NCBI RefSeq assembly: GCF_008297955.1
Contig: NZ_VTPY01000001.1
Span: forward strand, 704,157-768,156
Origin: Billgrantia pellis
GTDB taxonomy: Bacteria; Pseudomonadota; Gammaproteobacteria; Pseudomonadales; Halomonadaceae
Length of the DNA: 64,000 nucleotides
Reading direction: 5' to 3'
In this document: piece after piece, positions 10,330 through 16,802 of the stretch
Layout: each line of letters begins with the position of its first letter
Position numbering within the stretch: the stretch's first letter is position 1
The notes under the pieces: generated by a model
Told to the model about the DNA's origin: nothing
Seen by the model: the letters and a program-made list of their open reading frames with translations, nothing else
Database searches by the model: none
Made by a program: the position numbers and the translations under genes

Positions 10330-12438
10330 TCAGCGCATCGTATTGGCGTGGTCTTCCCAATAACGGCCCATGCTGCGCTCTTCGGTCAGGTCGTAAAGGG
10401 TCGCACGGCGCGCCAGACGCGCGCCGCCGTCCCGGGTGAGCGGACTCCAGGCGACCTGCGCACGCTGGCGAGTGGAGTGCACGAAGAAGGCATCCAGGGG
10501 CAGCGAGAGATAGATGCCCTTGTCGAAGCTGCCTTCGCCGAAGGCGTCGCCGGCATCGGTGAAGGTGGCCCAGCCGCCAAGGCGGATGCCGGAGTCGAAC
10601 TCGCGCGACACATCGAAGGTCAGGCCCAGGTCGCCGGCCAGGTAGCGACCCACGCTGACCTTGGCCAGGACGTCCTCGTAGTCGGTTTGCCAGTAACCGG
10701 TCACGTGCCCGGTCCAGGTGCTATAGTCGCGCAGGTCGAAGCGCTGATCGAATTCGCGCTGCCTGACCCAATTGATGTCGAGTCCCAGCGCAACGTCGCT
10801 GTTGAAAGGACGGTAGAGCAATTCACCGCCGGCGCCGGCGAACATCGTCTCGAGCAACCCGCCATAACCCATGGCATACCAATCGTTGCCCAGACGTGAC
10901 GTATGCGTGTATTGCAGCGTGCTGATCCCGATATCCGTCTCGGCCAGGTAATCGCCGATGTGCGTGCGCACTCGCGGCAGGTCCGACGGGCCGATATAGC
11001 GATATTTGTCGAGATTGTCGTCGAGGGTATAGCTCAGGGTCGCCGTCAACCAATCGTTGGCGCCGAGTCGGTATTCGCCGTCGAGGCTGGCGGAGAGCCG
11101 GTAGAGGTAGCCGTCCGGACCGCCGAAGTTTTGCTCCAGCTGTGGTTGCAGGCTGTAGGTCAGGCCGCGGGGCGTGGTCTCGTGGAGGACTTTGCCCTCC
11201 GCCGGGCGCAGCGCACCATGAGCGTAGATGCCGTGATGGTGCTGCGTGAAGTCGGCGCTGGACGTCGCCGCGGCGACCATGGCGGCGCGATCGTGAACAC
11301 TCTCGCGGAGCGCCATGCCGCGTTCGTGCCAGCGGAAGCGGAAGGTCTTCACCTCGCTGCCCAGATGGTTGTGCAGCAGGCGTCCGGCGCGTTGTTCGCT
11401 CTCCGCCAGGGCGCGATAGCGGTTGGGCTCGCCCTCGACGGTCACGTTCGTACCGTTCTGGCGGAGCCGGTAGACGGCAATGCCGGCATTCTCGTCCAGC
11501 GCTCGCTGGAGTGCCGGCCAATCGGCGCTATGGTTGGCCGGAGCGGGTTCCAGCGCGACGGGTGACGGGTCGCGCTTGGCCTGGGAGAGCGTGGCCAGAT
11601 TGGTCGACAGACTGATACCCAGCATGGCGGTATTGCCACGCTGCCAGCCGGCTCTCAACTCGATATTGTCGGTCAGGCGCAGGCGGGCGCCGTAGTTGAG
11701 GCGCGACGATTGCTCCTGATGGTTGCGTTGCGGCTCGTGCTGGTAGTCGTTGCCCTCCAGTTCCACCTGCAGGACAAGGGGCTCCCAGGGTGTCTGGTAC
11801 TCGATGCCGCCGAAGAGGGCGCTGCGCCCGCTGAACAGGCTGCCCAGATTGACGCTGCCGCCGTCGCCTCCCGAGCTGAAGCCGGAGCGATCCTGGAAGC
11901 GCTCGTTCAGGCGGGCCAGCGGGTTGGTGAAGTCCTCCTGATTGCCAAGGTAGCCCCAGCCGATACCCAGCGTGACGTCGACGTCATGCCAACGCTTGTT
12001 GGCGACCAGGTATTCACCGGCGAACAGTCCGGTGCCGCCGATGTCGCGAGCGCCCACGGCAATTTGCGGCCAATGGCGACTCTCCTCGCGCAGGCGTAGT
12101 TTGATGTCGATGCCCTTGTCGAGGTTGTTGCGATCGCCGGTGGCGGCCAGATAACGACGATTCTCCACTTCGACGTAGCGGAAGCCGGTTTCCAGCCATT
12201 CGGTGGGCTGGAAGAACACGCTGTAGCGGCGATAGGGTTCGGTGCGCGACATGGAAAAGGCAAAGCTGCCGAGTGGTGTCATGCGGGCGGAGGGTGTCTG
12301 CATCAGGCCCACGCCACCGAAGTCTCCCTGGCCTTGGCCGAGCCGGGTGTGATTCGAATCGCCAAGGACGGCATATGGCAAGGCCAGCGTGATGGCCAGT
12401 GCCAGTGGGACCAGGTGAGGCGGTCTTGGGCGGGTCAT
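10330..12438 (-). CDS. yjbH: Exopolysaccharide protein YjbH (GfcD-like outer-membrane protein)
   Basis: A 702-residue protein of the YjbH/GfcD family, predicted to be an outer-membrane lipid-facing beta-barrel involved in exopolysaccharide production. An N-terminal signal peptide (LALAITLALPYAVLG, cut near residue 26) is followed by GLMQTPSARMTPLGSFAFSM, the diagnostic YjbH opening, and by many alternating aromatic/polar strands ending in an aromatic-rich C-terminus. The start overlaps the yjbG stop by four bases (ATGA), so translation is coupled. In E. coli the yjbEFGH operon is under Rcs and extracytoplasmic control. Here it is divergent from a large polysaccharide locus. Confidence 0.88.
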   Translation of the reverse strand: MTRPRPPHLVPLALAITLALPYAVLGDSNHTRLGQGQGDFGGVGLMQTPSARMTPLGSFAFSMSRTEPYRRYSVFFQPTEWLETGFRYVEVENRRYLAATGDRNNLDKGIDIKLRLREESRHWPQIAVGARDIGGTGLFAGEYLVANKRWHDVDVTLGIGWGYLGNQEDFTNPLARLNERFQDRSGFSSGGDGGSVNLGSLFSGRSALFGGIEYQTPWEPLVLQVELEGNDYQHEPQRNHQEQSSRLNYGARLRLTDNIELRAGWQRGNTAMLGISLSTNLATLSQAKRDPSPVALEPAPANHSADWPALQRALDENAGIAVYRLRQNGTNVTVEGEPNRYRALAESEQRAGRLLHNHLGSEVKTFRFRWHERGMALRESVHDRAAMVAAATSSADFTQHHHGIYAHGALRPAEGKVLHETTPRGLTYSLQPQLEQNFGGPDGYLYRLSASLDGEYRLGANDWLTATLSYTLDDNLDKYRYIGPSDLPRVRTHIGDYLAETDIGISTLQYTHTSRLGNDWYAMGYGGLLETMFAGAGGELLYRPFNSDVALGLDINWVRQREFDQRFDLRDYSTWTGHVTGYWQTDYEDVLAKVSVGRYLAGDLGLTFDVSREFDSGIRLGGWATFTDAGDAFGEGSFDKGIYLSLPLDAFFVHSTRQRAQVAWSPLTRDGGARLARRATLYDLTEERSMGRYWEDHANTMR

Positions 12439-13268
12439 GACCCCATCTCCCCGTTCGCAGCGGGCTCTTTCGACGGCGCTGAGGGTTCCTGCTCGTTCGC
12501 CGAGGGCGCTACCCGCTCCGGAACAGCCAAAGCGCTGCAGGCGTCGCCGGGGAGTCGGGTGGCGAGGAAGTTGGGCAGCGAACGGTTGATCCAGTCCACT
12601 TCCTGTACCGCACCGGGCAGGGCCAGGACGATGCGGCTACCGGCCACCAAGGGCGAGTCGCCGGCGTTCCAGGCCGCGATGCCGACGCGTCGGGGGGCGC
12701 CTTGTGGCGTGATCAGCCAGGCGTACTCGGCTTCGGTCCATTCCGAGCGCGGCCGCTGTCGGAGCAGCTTCTGCAGGGTGAGGTTCGGCGACCAGCGATG
12801 CCGGGTCACGCCGCCGAAGTGCCACAGCTCCACCCAATCGGGTACGGCACAGTGACCGATGGCGGCCAGCGAGGTCAGCGGCGGGTCGTGGCGTGGCGCG
12901 GCGAGCAGGGCGGCTAGATCGGCCCTGGCTTGTGTTCTGCCGGTTTGCTCGCGTTGCTGGGCGACGGTGTGTTGCCATTGCGTCAGGCCATTGGCCATGG
13001 CGGTGTGCCCGACGAGGGTATTCCAATTGATGAGAGTGGCGAGCTCCTCTTGCAGACGGATGCCTTGTCGTTGCTGTGGTAGGCGCTCGCGCTCCAGCAG
13101 GTAGTAGCTGTAAGCGGGGGCTTCGGCCAGCGCCGGTTGCTCGAGCCAGAAATCGGATAGCCTGACGTCGTCGGCGAACGTCGGCACGGGCAGACCTACG
13201 ATCAGCAGAAGAGCGCCCAAGCCATGCCACCGGCGGGCGCAGGCGAAAGGATGGTGACGGTGAGTCAT
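12435..13268 (-). CDS. yjbG: Capsule/EPS biosynthesis protein YjbG (GfcC-like)
   Basis: A 277-residue periplasmic protein of the GfcC/YjbG family. A signal peptide (LGALLLIVGLPVPTFA) is followed by the family's beta-grasp-like domains; LWHFGGVTRHRWSPNLTLQ and YAWLITPQGAPRRVGIAAWN are recognisable. E. coli GfcC has structural features in common with parts of Wza, and the family is thought to act in periplasmic polysaccharide assembly or export. The last 30 residues are a Pro/Ala/Glu-rich tail. It lies 38 bases after yjbF and overlaps yjbH by four bases. Confidence 0.8.
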   Translation of the reverse strand: MTHRHHPFACARRWHGLGALLLIVGLPVPTFADDVRLSDFWLEQPALAEAPAYSYYLLERERLPQQRQGIRLQEELATLINWNTLVGHTAMANGLTQWQHTVAQQREQTGRTQARADLAALLAAPRHDPPLTSLAAIGHCAVPDWVELWHFGGVTRHRWSPNLTLQKLLRQRPRSEWTEAEYAWLITPQGAPRRVGIAAWNAGDSPLVAGSRIVLALPGAVQEVDWINRSLPNFLATRLPGDACSALAVPERVAPSANEQEPSAPSKEPAANGEMGS

Positions 13269-13306
13269 TCTCGTTCTCTATGTCAGGGGGCTGGCGCATC
13301 GAAGCA

Positions 13307-14032
13307 CTATCGTTCCTCGACGTGTCCTGGTTCCTCGGCATCGCTCCACCAGGGTCTTGCCACCTGCCACCGCAGGCGGTGGCCACCTGGCCAGAGCGCC
13401 ATGTCACCCCCCCAGATCCGCCAGTTGCCCGGCTCCCGCCAGAACGTCCCGCGGCTGTGCGTATCGCTCTCCTGCCAATCGAGCCGCTCGATACATCGCT
13501 GCAGGGTGCGTTCGATCAATGGCAGGGCGACGGGGCGAGCCTCTTCGCAGGAGAGCGTCGCGGTCGCGATGTCCTGTCGTTCCTGTCCGTCGGCGTCTCG
13601 CCAGTGTGCGTGCACCCGGTATCGAGACTCCCTCTCATGGCGGCGGGTCCAACGGCCCAACAGCACCTCTTCGAAGCCGGCGGTGCTGGAAGGAAGACCG
13701 TCGCGCAGATGCAGCGTGGTGTAGTCCCCGGCCTGCCAATAGGTGTCGCGGCCTCGCTCTCCCGTGCGGTGTGCCATGATCATCAACGCCTGATTGCCCT
13801 CGCTCTCCACGACGAGAGAGGCGTAGGGCAGTGCCTCGGCCTGCTGGGCGAAATCGACGCCGGGCCCACCTCCCAGAAGCGTGGCGCCTAGCGGCGTCAA
13901 CCTTCCTCCCTGAGCGCAGGCGGTCAGAGCGGTCGTCATGCCGGCCGCCAGCAGAAGGCGGCGAAGCAGGGCCGCCTTGCGGCGGCCCTGGATCGGCACA
14001 CGCGGCTCGCTGCACCGTCTGTGGTGATTCAT
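13307..14032 (-). CDS. yjbF: YjbF family lipoprotein (GfcB-like)
   Basis: A 241-residue predicted outer-membrane lipoprotein of the YjbF/GfcB family. A basic stretch (residues 17-25) leads into a hydrophobic segment and a lipobox ending in LTAC, so the lipidated cysteine is C39. The start codon shares one base with the yjbE stop (TGATG), a classic coupling arrangement. The long basic N-region before the signal peptide is unusual, but there is no better-placed start because the next Met falls inside the signal. Function in the family is export-associated and not defined biochemically. Confidence 0.78.
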   Translation of the reverse strand: MNHHRRCSEPRVPIQGRRKAALLRRLLLAAGMTTALTACAQGGRLTPLGATLLGGGPGVDFAQQAEALPYASLVVESEGNQALMIMAHRTGERGRDTYWQAGDYTTLHLRDGLPSSTAGFEEVLLGRWTRRHERESRYRVHAHWRDADGQERQDIATATLSCEEARPVALPLIERTLQRCIERLDWQESDTHSRGTFWREPGNWRIWGGDMALWPGGHRLRWQVARPWWSDAEEPGHVEER

Positions 14033-14361
14033 CAGCGTGTCCCGGTGCCGGTACCGGTTCCTGTACCCGTTCCGGTACCGGTTGCTCCGACCGCCACGCC
14101 GATGCCGGCGGCTCCGCGATTCACCGCTCCGGCCAGGGCCTGGCCGGAATGGCTCGGTGCCTCACCGGCTGCGCCGCGGCCGGCGGTCAGCCCGCCGCCC
14201 TCGACGGCACCAGGTGCCGGCGTGTTGGCGGAGTTGCCAGGGGTTCCTTGGCTGCCCTGAGTGGGGGCGGCCTGCTGGGCCAGCGTCAATCCCGACAGAC
14301 CCAGCAACGCCACGCCCGTCAGGGCGGCCACGCGTCGTCGAAACTTTCTGTCGTCGATCAT
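14032..14361 (-). CDS. yjbE: YjbE/GfcA-like small secreted protein with Gly-Thr repeat tail
   Basis: A 109-residue protein with an N-terminal signal (RRRVAALTGVALLGLSGLTLAQQ) and an almost purely small-residue mature part (Gly, Ala, Thr, Pro, Gln), ending in 15 alternating Thr-Gly residues. Low complexity and position as first gene of a yjbEFGH operon match YjbE/GfcA, Thr/Gly/Ala-rich proteins of unknown function. I choose the ATG at 14361 because AGGAGA is eight bases upstream; a GTG two codons earlier is too close to that site. Assignment rests on context and composition, since such sequences carry little family signal. Confidence 0.65.
   Translation of the reverse strand: MIDDRKFRRRVAALTGVALLGLSGLTLAQQAAPTQGSQGTPGNSANTPAPGAVEGGGLTAGRGAAGEAPSHSGQALAGAVNRGAAGIGVAVGATGTGTGTGTGTGTGTR
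14038..14082 (-). repeat. Gly-Thr coding hexanucleotide repeat in yjbE
   Basis: Forty-five bases made of degenerate six-base units (GGTACC, GGAACG and similar on the coding strand) encoding 15 alternating Thr and Gly residues at the protein's C-terminus. Six-base units keep frame, so copy-number change would alter tail length without breaking the gene. Confidence 0.7.
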
Positions 14362-14453
14362 TTTCACTTTCTCCTGTGTTGCGCCGGTTATCCCGGCGGT
14401 GCGAGTGGCCGGTAGTGCATTCCGTAAACTGCGACGGATAGACTCCCGGCCAA

Positions 14454-14467
14454 CCTGCCGTGGCAGG
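14454..14467. other. Hairpin in yjbE leader
   Basis: CCTGCC-GT-GGCAGG, a 6-base-pair perfect inverted repeat about 93 bases upstream of the yjbE start. It may form in the yjbE 5' leader RNA. No regulator is known for it. Confidence 0.35.
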
Positions 14468-14497
14468 CCAAATTATCAGGCCAATGGGAATTATCCG

Positions 14498-14512
14498 TGA
14501 CATATGATGTCA
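14498..14512. promoter_or_regulatory. Inverted repeat TGACAT-ATG-ATGTCA, candidate operator
   Basis: Perfect six-base arms around a three-base spacer in the AT-rich yjbE/wza gap, 137 bases upstream of the yjbE start. It is a plausible dimer binding site. It does not resemble the RcsAB box known at enterobacterial capsule promoters. Confidence 0.35.
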
Positions 14513-14641
14513 TGGATATTTTTCTCTTCAGACGTTGAGCTTGATACATCATTTGGTGAGTATATAAAAGAAACTGAAGTTATGTGAGTTTGTCTGGATG
14601 TACTGAAATGTAAAAAAATGTGTTTAGTTAAATCCAGGGGG

Positions 14642-14669
14642 GTGACAATCATACGAAAGTCATTATTCT
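14642..14669 (+). promoter_or_regulatory. Candidate sigma-70 promoter for the wza operon
   Basis: GTGACA (14642-14647, five of six matches to the -35 consensus), a 16-base spacer and TATTCT (14664-14669, four of six to the -10). A start near 14676 would give a leader of about 490 bases containing the ops element. This is a pattern match only. Confidence 0.4.
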
Positions 14670-14821
14670 AGCAGGCAGTCATCGGCGCTTTTCACGGAGA
14701 GAAAAAGCCCGCCTCGTCTCTTCCTCTAAGTCCAACATCGCCGCACGATTCCGGTCGGGTGTGCGTATGTCTTTGTAAAAAAATATTTTTCTTGGCTTCG
14801 GGGATGGTCGGTGAACCCCGG

Positions 14822-14833
14822 GGCGGTAGCGTG
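14822..14833 (+). promoter_or_regulatory. ops element (RfaH recruitment site, JUMPstart core)
   Basis: GGCGGTAGCGTG matches the 12-base enterobacterial ops element exactly and lies on the sense strand of the polysaccharide locus, 333 bases before wza. In E. coli this sequence in the non-template strand pauses RNA polymerase and loads RfaH, a NusG paralogue that suppresses termination in long capsule, LPS and toxin operons. Position, strand and the 24-kb downstream locus all fit that role. An RfaH gene is not in the window. Confidence 0.8.
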
Positions 14834-15041
14834 TCCGGCGATTAAGAGTTCTTTGTCCGCCAGGCGTTTCGAAATAAAGAATAATTTGGATTGGTGGTAG
14901 TGGTGGGCGCGTGTAGAAAAGTAGCGACAGTGGAAGGGGGGTTATGTCGCCGTTTGCCTACTAGGGAGTCTGTTAATGGAGTCAGTCTTCGAAACCGGGT
15001 ACGTGAGTTTGTTAAAAACAGGTTTCACGCTGTGTCACTAG

Positions 15042-15072
15042 TTGGCGACATAGAGGCTGGTTATTGGCGACA
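15042..15072 (+). repeat. Direct repeat TTGGCGACA, 22-base spacing
   Basis: TTGGCGACA occurs at 15042-15050 and 15064-15072, two helical turns apart, about 100 bases upstream of wza. Same-face spacing is compatible with cooperative protein binding, though it may be coincidental. Confidence 0.4.
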
Positions 15073-15076
15073 GTAG

Positions 15077-15097
15077 GGCGTAATACTGGCGTAATAC
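15077..15097 (+). repeat. Direct repeat GGCGTAATAC, 11-base spacing
   Basis: GGCGTAATAC occurs at 15077-15086 and 15088-15097, one helical turn apart, 70-90 bases upstream of wza and just after the TTGGCGACA pair. Confidence 0.45.
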
Positions 15098-15136
15098 AAC
15101 GACATTTAAAGATTAATAAAGAGGCAGGGCATTCCA

Positions 15137-15145
15137 TGTGGATAA
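15137..15145 (-). promoter_or_regulatory. Perfect DnaA-box match in wza leader
   Basis: TGTGGATAA, the reverse complement of the TTATCCACA consensus, lies 21 bases upstream of wza. A single 9-base match can occur by chance in 64 kb, so a functional DnaA link is doubtful on its own. Confidence 0.3.
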
Positions 15146-15166
15146 TGAACATGAGTTGAAGAAACG

Positions 15167-16306
15167 ATGAACGAGTATTTCATGCGGCCTCGATGGGCAC
15201 GCGCCCTATTAATGCTGGGCCTCACCACCATGGGTGGGTGCGCTTTCGCCCCTGGCGGGCATATCGAGTATCAGACGGACTCGGCGCCGATCGATGACTT
15301 GGTCGACATCGAGCCCATCACGTTTGGGTTGGTGCGTGCCCAGCGCCAGGAGGCCCTGGGCCCCGAAGCTATCGCCACGGTTGACGAGACGCTGCGCGAT
15401 GACATCGGCCACTACGAGTACCGCATCGGCAGGGGGGACGTGCTCGGTATCATCGTCTATGGCCATCCCGAGTTGACGATTCCCGCCGGAGGCGAGCGCA
15501 GTGCCGCGGAGTCGGGCAACACCGTCCATAGCGATGGGACCATTTTCTACCCGTTCGTCGGACGCATCGATGTGGCGGGGCGCACGGTGCGACAGGTGCG
15601 GGACATCATCGCTCGCGGCCTCGAGCCCTATGTCGCCATGCCCCAAGTCGAGGTTCATGTCGCGCAGTACAACTCGCAGAAGGTCAACATTACCGGCGCG
15701 GTCGCGGAACCCGGTCCGTTGCCCATTCGGAACGTGCCCTTGACCGTCCTCGATGCGATCAACCTCTCGGGCGGCTTGGCCGACAACGCCAACTGGCACG
15801 ACATCATCCTGACTCGTGACGGTGAGGAGACCCGGTTGTCACTGCACGACATGCTCAACCGGGGGAGGCTCGATCAGAACCGCCTGCTGCGCGATGGCGA
15901 TGTGCTGCATGTTCCCGACAACAGCAATCAGAAGGTCTACGTGATGGGGGAGGTGCGCGAACCTCGAAGCCTGCCGATGGGGTCGAGTCGCCTGACGCTC
16001 ACCGATGCGCTCTCGGAGGCCGGCGGAATCAACGAGAGCAACGCCGATGCCTCGGGCATCTTCGTCCTGCGGCGGGCACCGGAGGGCAGCGACAAGCTGG
16101 CCACGGTCTATCAGCTCGATGCCCGCAATGCCGCGGCGCTGATGCTCGGTGCGGAGTTCCCACTGCAGCCGACCGATGTGGTTTACGTCACCACGACGCC
16201 TCTGGGGCGCTGGAACCGCGTCGTGCGTCAGCTGCTGCCAACTGTCAGCAGCGTCTACCAAACCACACGCACCGGGCGTGAGCTGGAAGATCTCAGGGGG
16301 GAATGA
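15167..16306 (+). CDS. wza: Polysaccharide export outer-membrane lipoprotein Wza
   Basis: A 379-residue lipoprotein of the OPX family, whose members form the octameric outer-membrane channel for capsule export and dock on Wzc in the periplasm. The lipobox ends in MGGC, making C25 the lipidated residue. The Poly_export domain is at about residues 90-175 (YRIGRGDVLGIIVYGHPEL, then VQVR-like FYPFVGRIDVAGRTVRQV), followed by SLBB domains (VNITGAVAEPGPLPIRN, VYVMGEVREPRSLPMGS) and a C-terminal amphipathic segment. A second Met at residue 6 is an alternative start. It opens the wza-wzb-wzc block and overlaps wzb by four bases. Confidence 0.93.
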   Translation: MNEYFMRPRWARALLMLGLTTMGGCAFAPGGHIEYQTDSAPIDDLVDIEPITFGLVRAQRQEALGPEAIATVDETLRDDIGHYEYRIGRGDVLGIIVYGHPELTIPAGGERSAAESGNTVHSDGTIFYPFVGRIDVAGRTVRQVRDIIARGLEPYVAMPQVEVHVAQYNSQKVNITGAVAEPGPLPIRNVPLTVLDAINLSGGLADNANWHDIILTRDGEETRLSLHDMLNRGRLDQNRLLRDGDVLHVPDNSNQKVYVMGEVREPRSLPMGSSRLTLTDALSEAGGINESNADASGIFVLRRAPEGSDKLATVYQLDARNAAALMLGAEFPLQPTDVVYVTTTPLGRWNRVVRQLLPTVSSVYQTTRTGRELEDLRGE

Positions 16307-16764
16307 TGTTCCACCGAATCCTGGTGGTGTGCACCGGCAACATCTGTCGTAGTCCCATCGGCGAGGCGCTGCTGCGGCAGGCGCTTCCCGGGCATCGCAT
16401 CGCATCGGCCGGGCTGGGCGCCCTGATCGGGCACACCGTGGAGCCAACGGCCGCGCGCCTGGCCGAAGCAGAGGGGCTAGATCTGTCCGGCCATCGTGCT
16501 CGTCAGATCGACGCGGACATGGTCAGGGAGGCTGATCTGCTGCTCGTCATGAGTGAAGGTCAACGCCTCGCCATCGCCGAGCGCTTCCCCTTCGCCACGG
16601 GCAAGGCCATGCGTTTCGGGCGTTGGTTGATGAATGGCCAGGAGCAGGGGGCGGACATACCCGATCCCTATCGCAGGAACGAAGAGGTTTTCGTGCGCGT
16701 GCATCGTCAGTTGAGCGAGGCGGCTCGCCTCTGGCAGGCCCGCCTCGGAAGCGCAAGACGCTGA
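16303..16764 (+). CDS. wzb: Low-molecular-weight protein-tyrosine phosphatase Wzb
   Basis: A 153-residue cytosolic phosphatase that removes phosphate from the tyrosine tail of Wzc, whose phosphorylation cycling is needed for high-level polymer assembly. The P-loop CTGNICRS sits at residues 10-17 (C10 and R16 catalytic), and the general acid lies in DIPDPYRRN near residue 115. The ATG overlaps the wza stop (AATGATG; a second in-frame ATG follows at once), and 38 bases separate the stop from wzc. Gene order wza-wzb-wzc is the same as in enterobacterial group 1 capsule and colanic acid clusters. Confidence 0.93.
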   Translation: MMFHRILVVCTGNICRSPIGEALLRQALPGHRIASAGLGALIGHTVEPTAARLAEAEGLDLSGHRARQIDADMVREADLLLVMSEGQRLAIAERFPFATGKAMRFGRWLMNGQEQGADIPDPYRRNEEVFVRVHRQLSEAARLWQARLGSARR

Positions 16765-16802
16765 CGCGAGCGACCCCACCCTTTGCGCCAGGATGCTTAC
16801 CG

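Larger units (their letters stand above)
14362..15166. other. 805-base divergent control region of the polysaccharide loci
   Basis: A long gene-free stretch between yjbE (minus) and wza (plus). From about 14500 to 15166 it is far richer in A+T than the surroundings, as expected for promoter DNA or a silencing-protein target. It holds an inverted repeat (14498-14512), a candidate promoter (14642-14669), an ops element (14822-14833), two pairs of direct repeats (15042-15097) and a DnaA-box match (15137-15145), all listed separately. A 61-codon open frame at 14891-15076 lacks a ribosome site and is not called. Confidence 0.75.

Noticed and set aside
14891..15076. 61-codon open frame in the wza leader
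   Set aside because: No Shine-Dalgarno sequence, odd composition, and it lies inside a regulatory leader rich in repeats.
14362..15166. RcsAB box in the yjb/wza control region
   Set aside because: AT-rich stretches are present, but none matches the paired TAAGA/TCCTA-like arms; the TGACAT palindrome is different.
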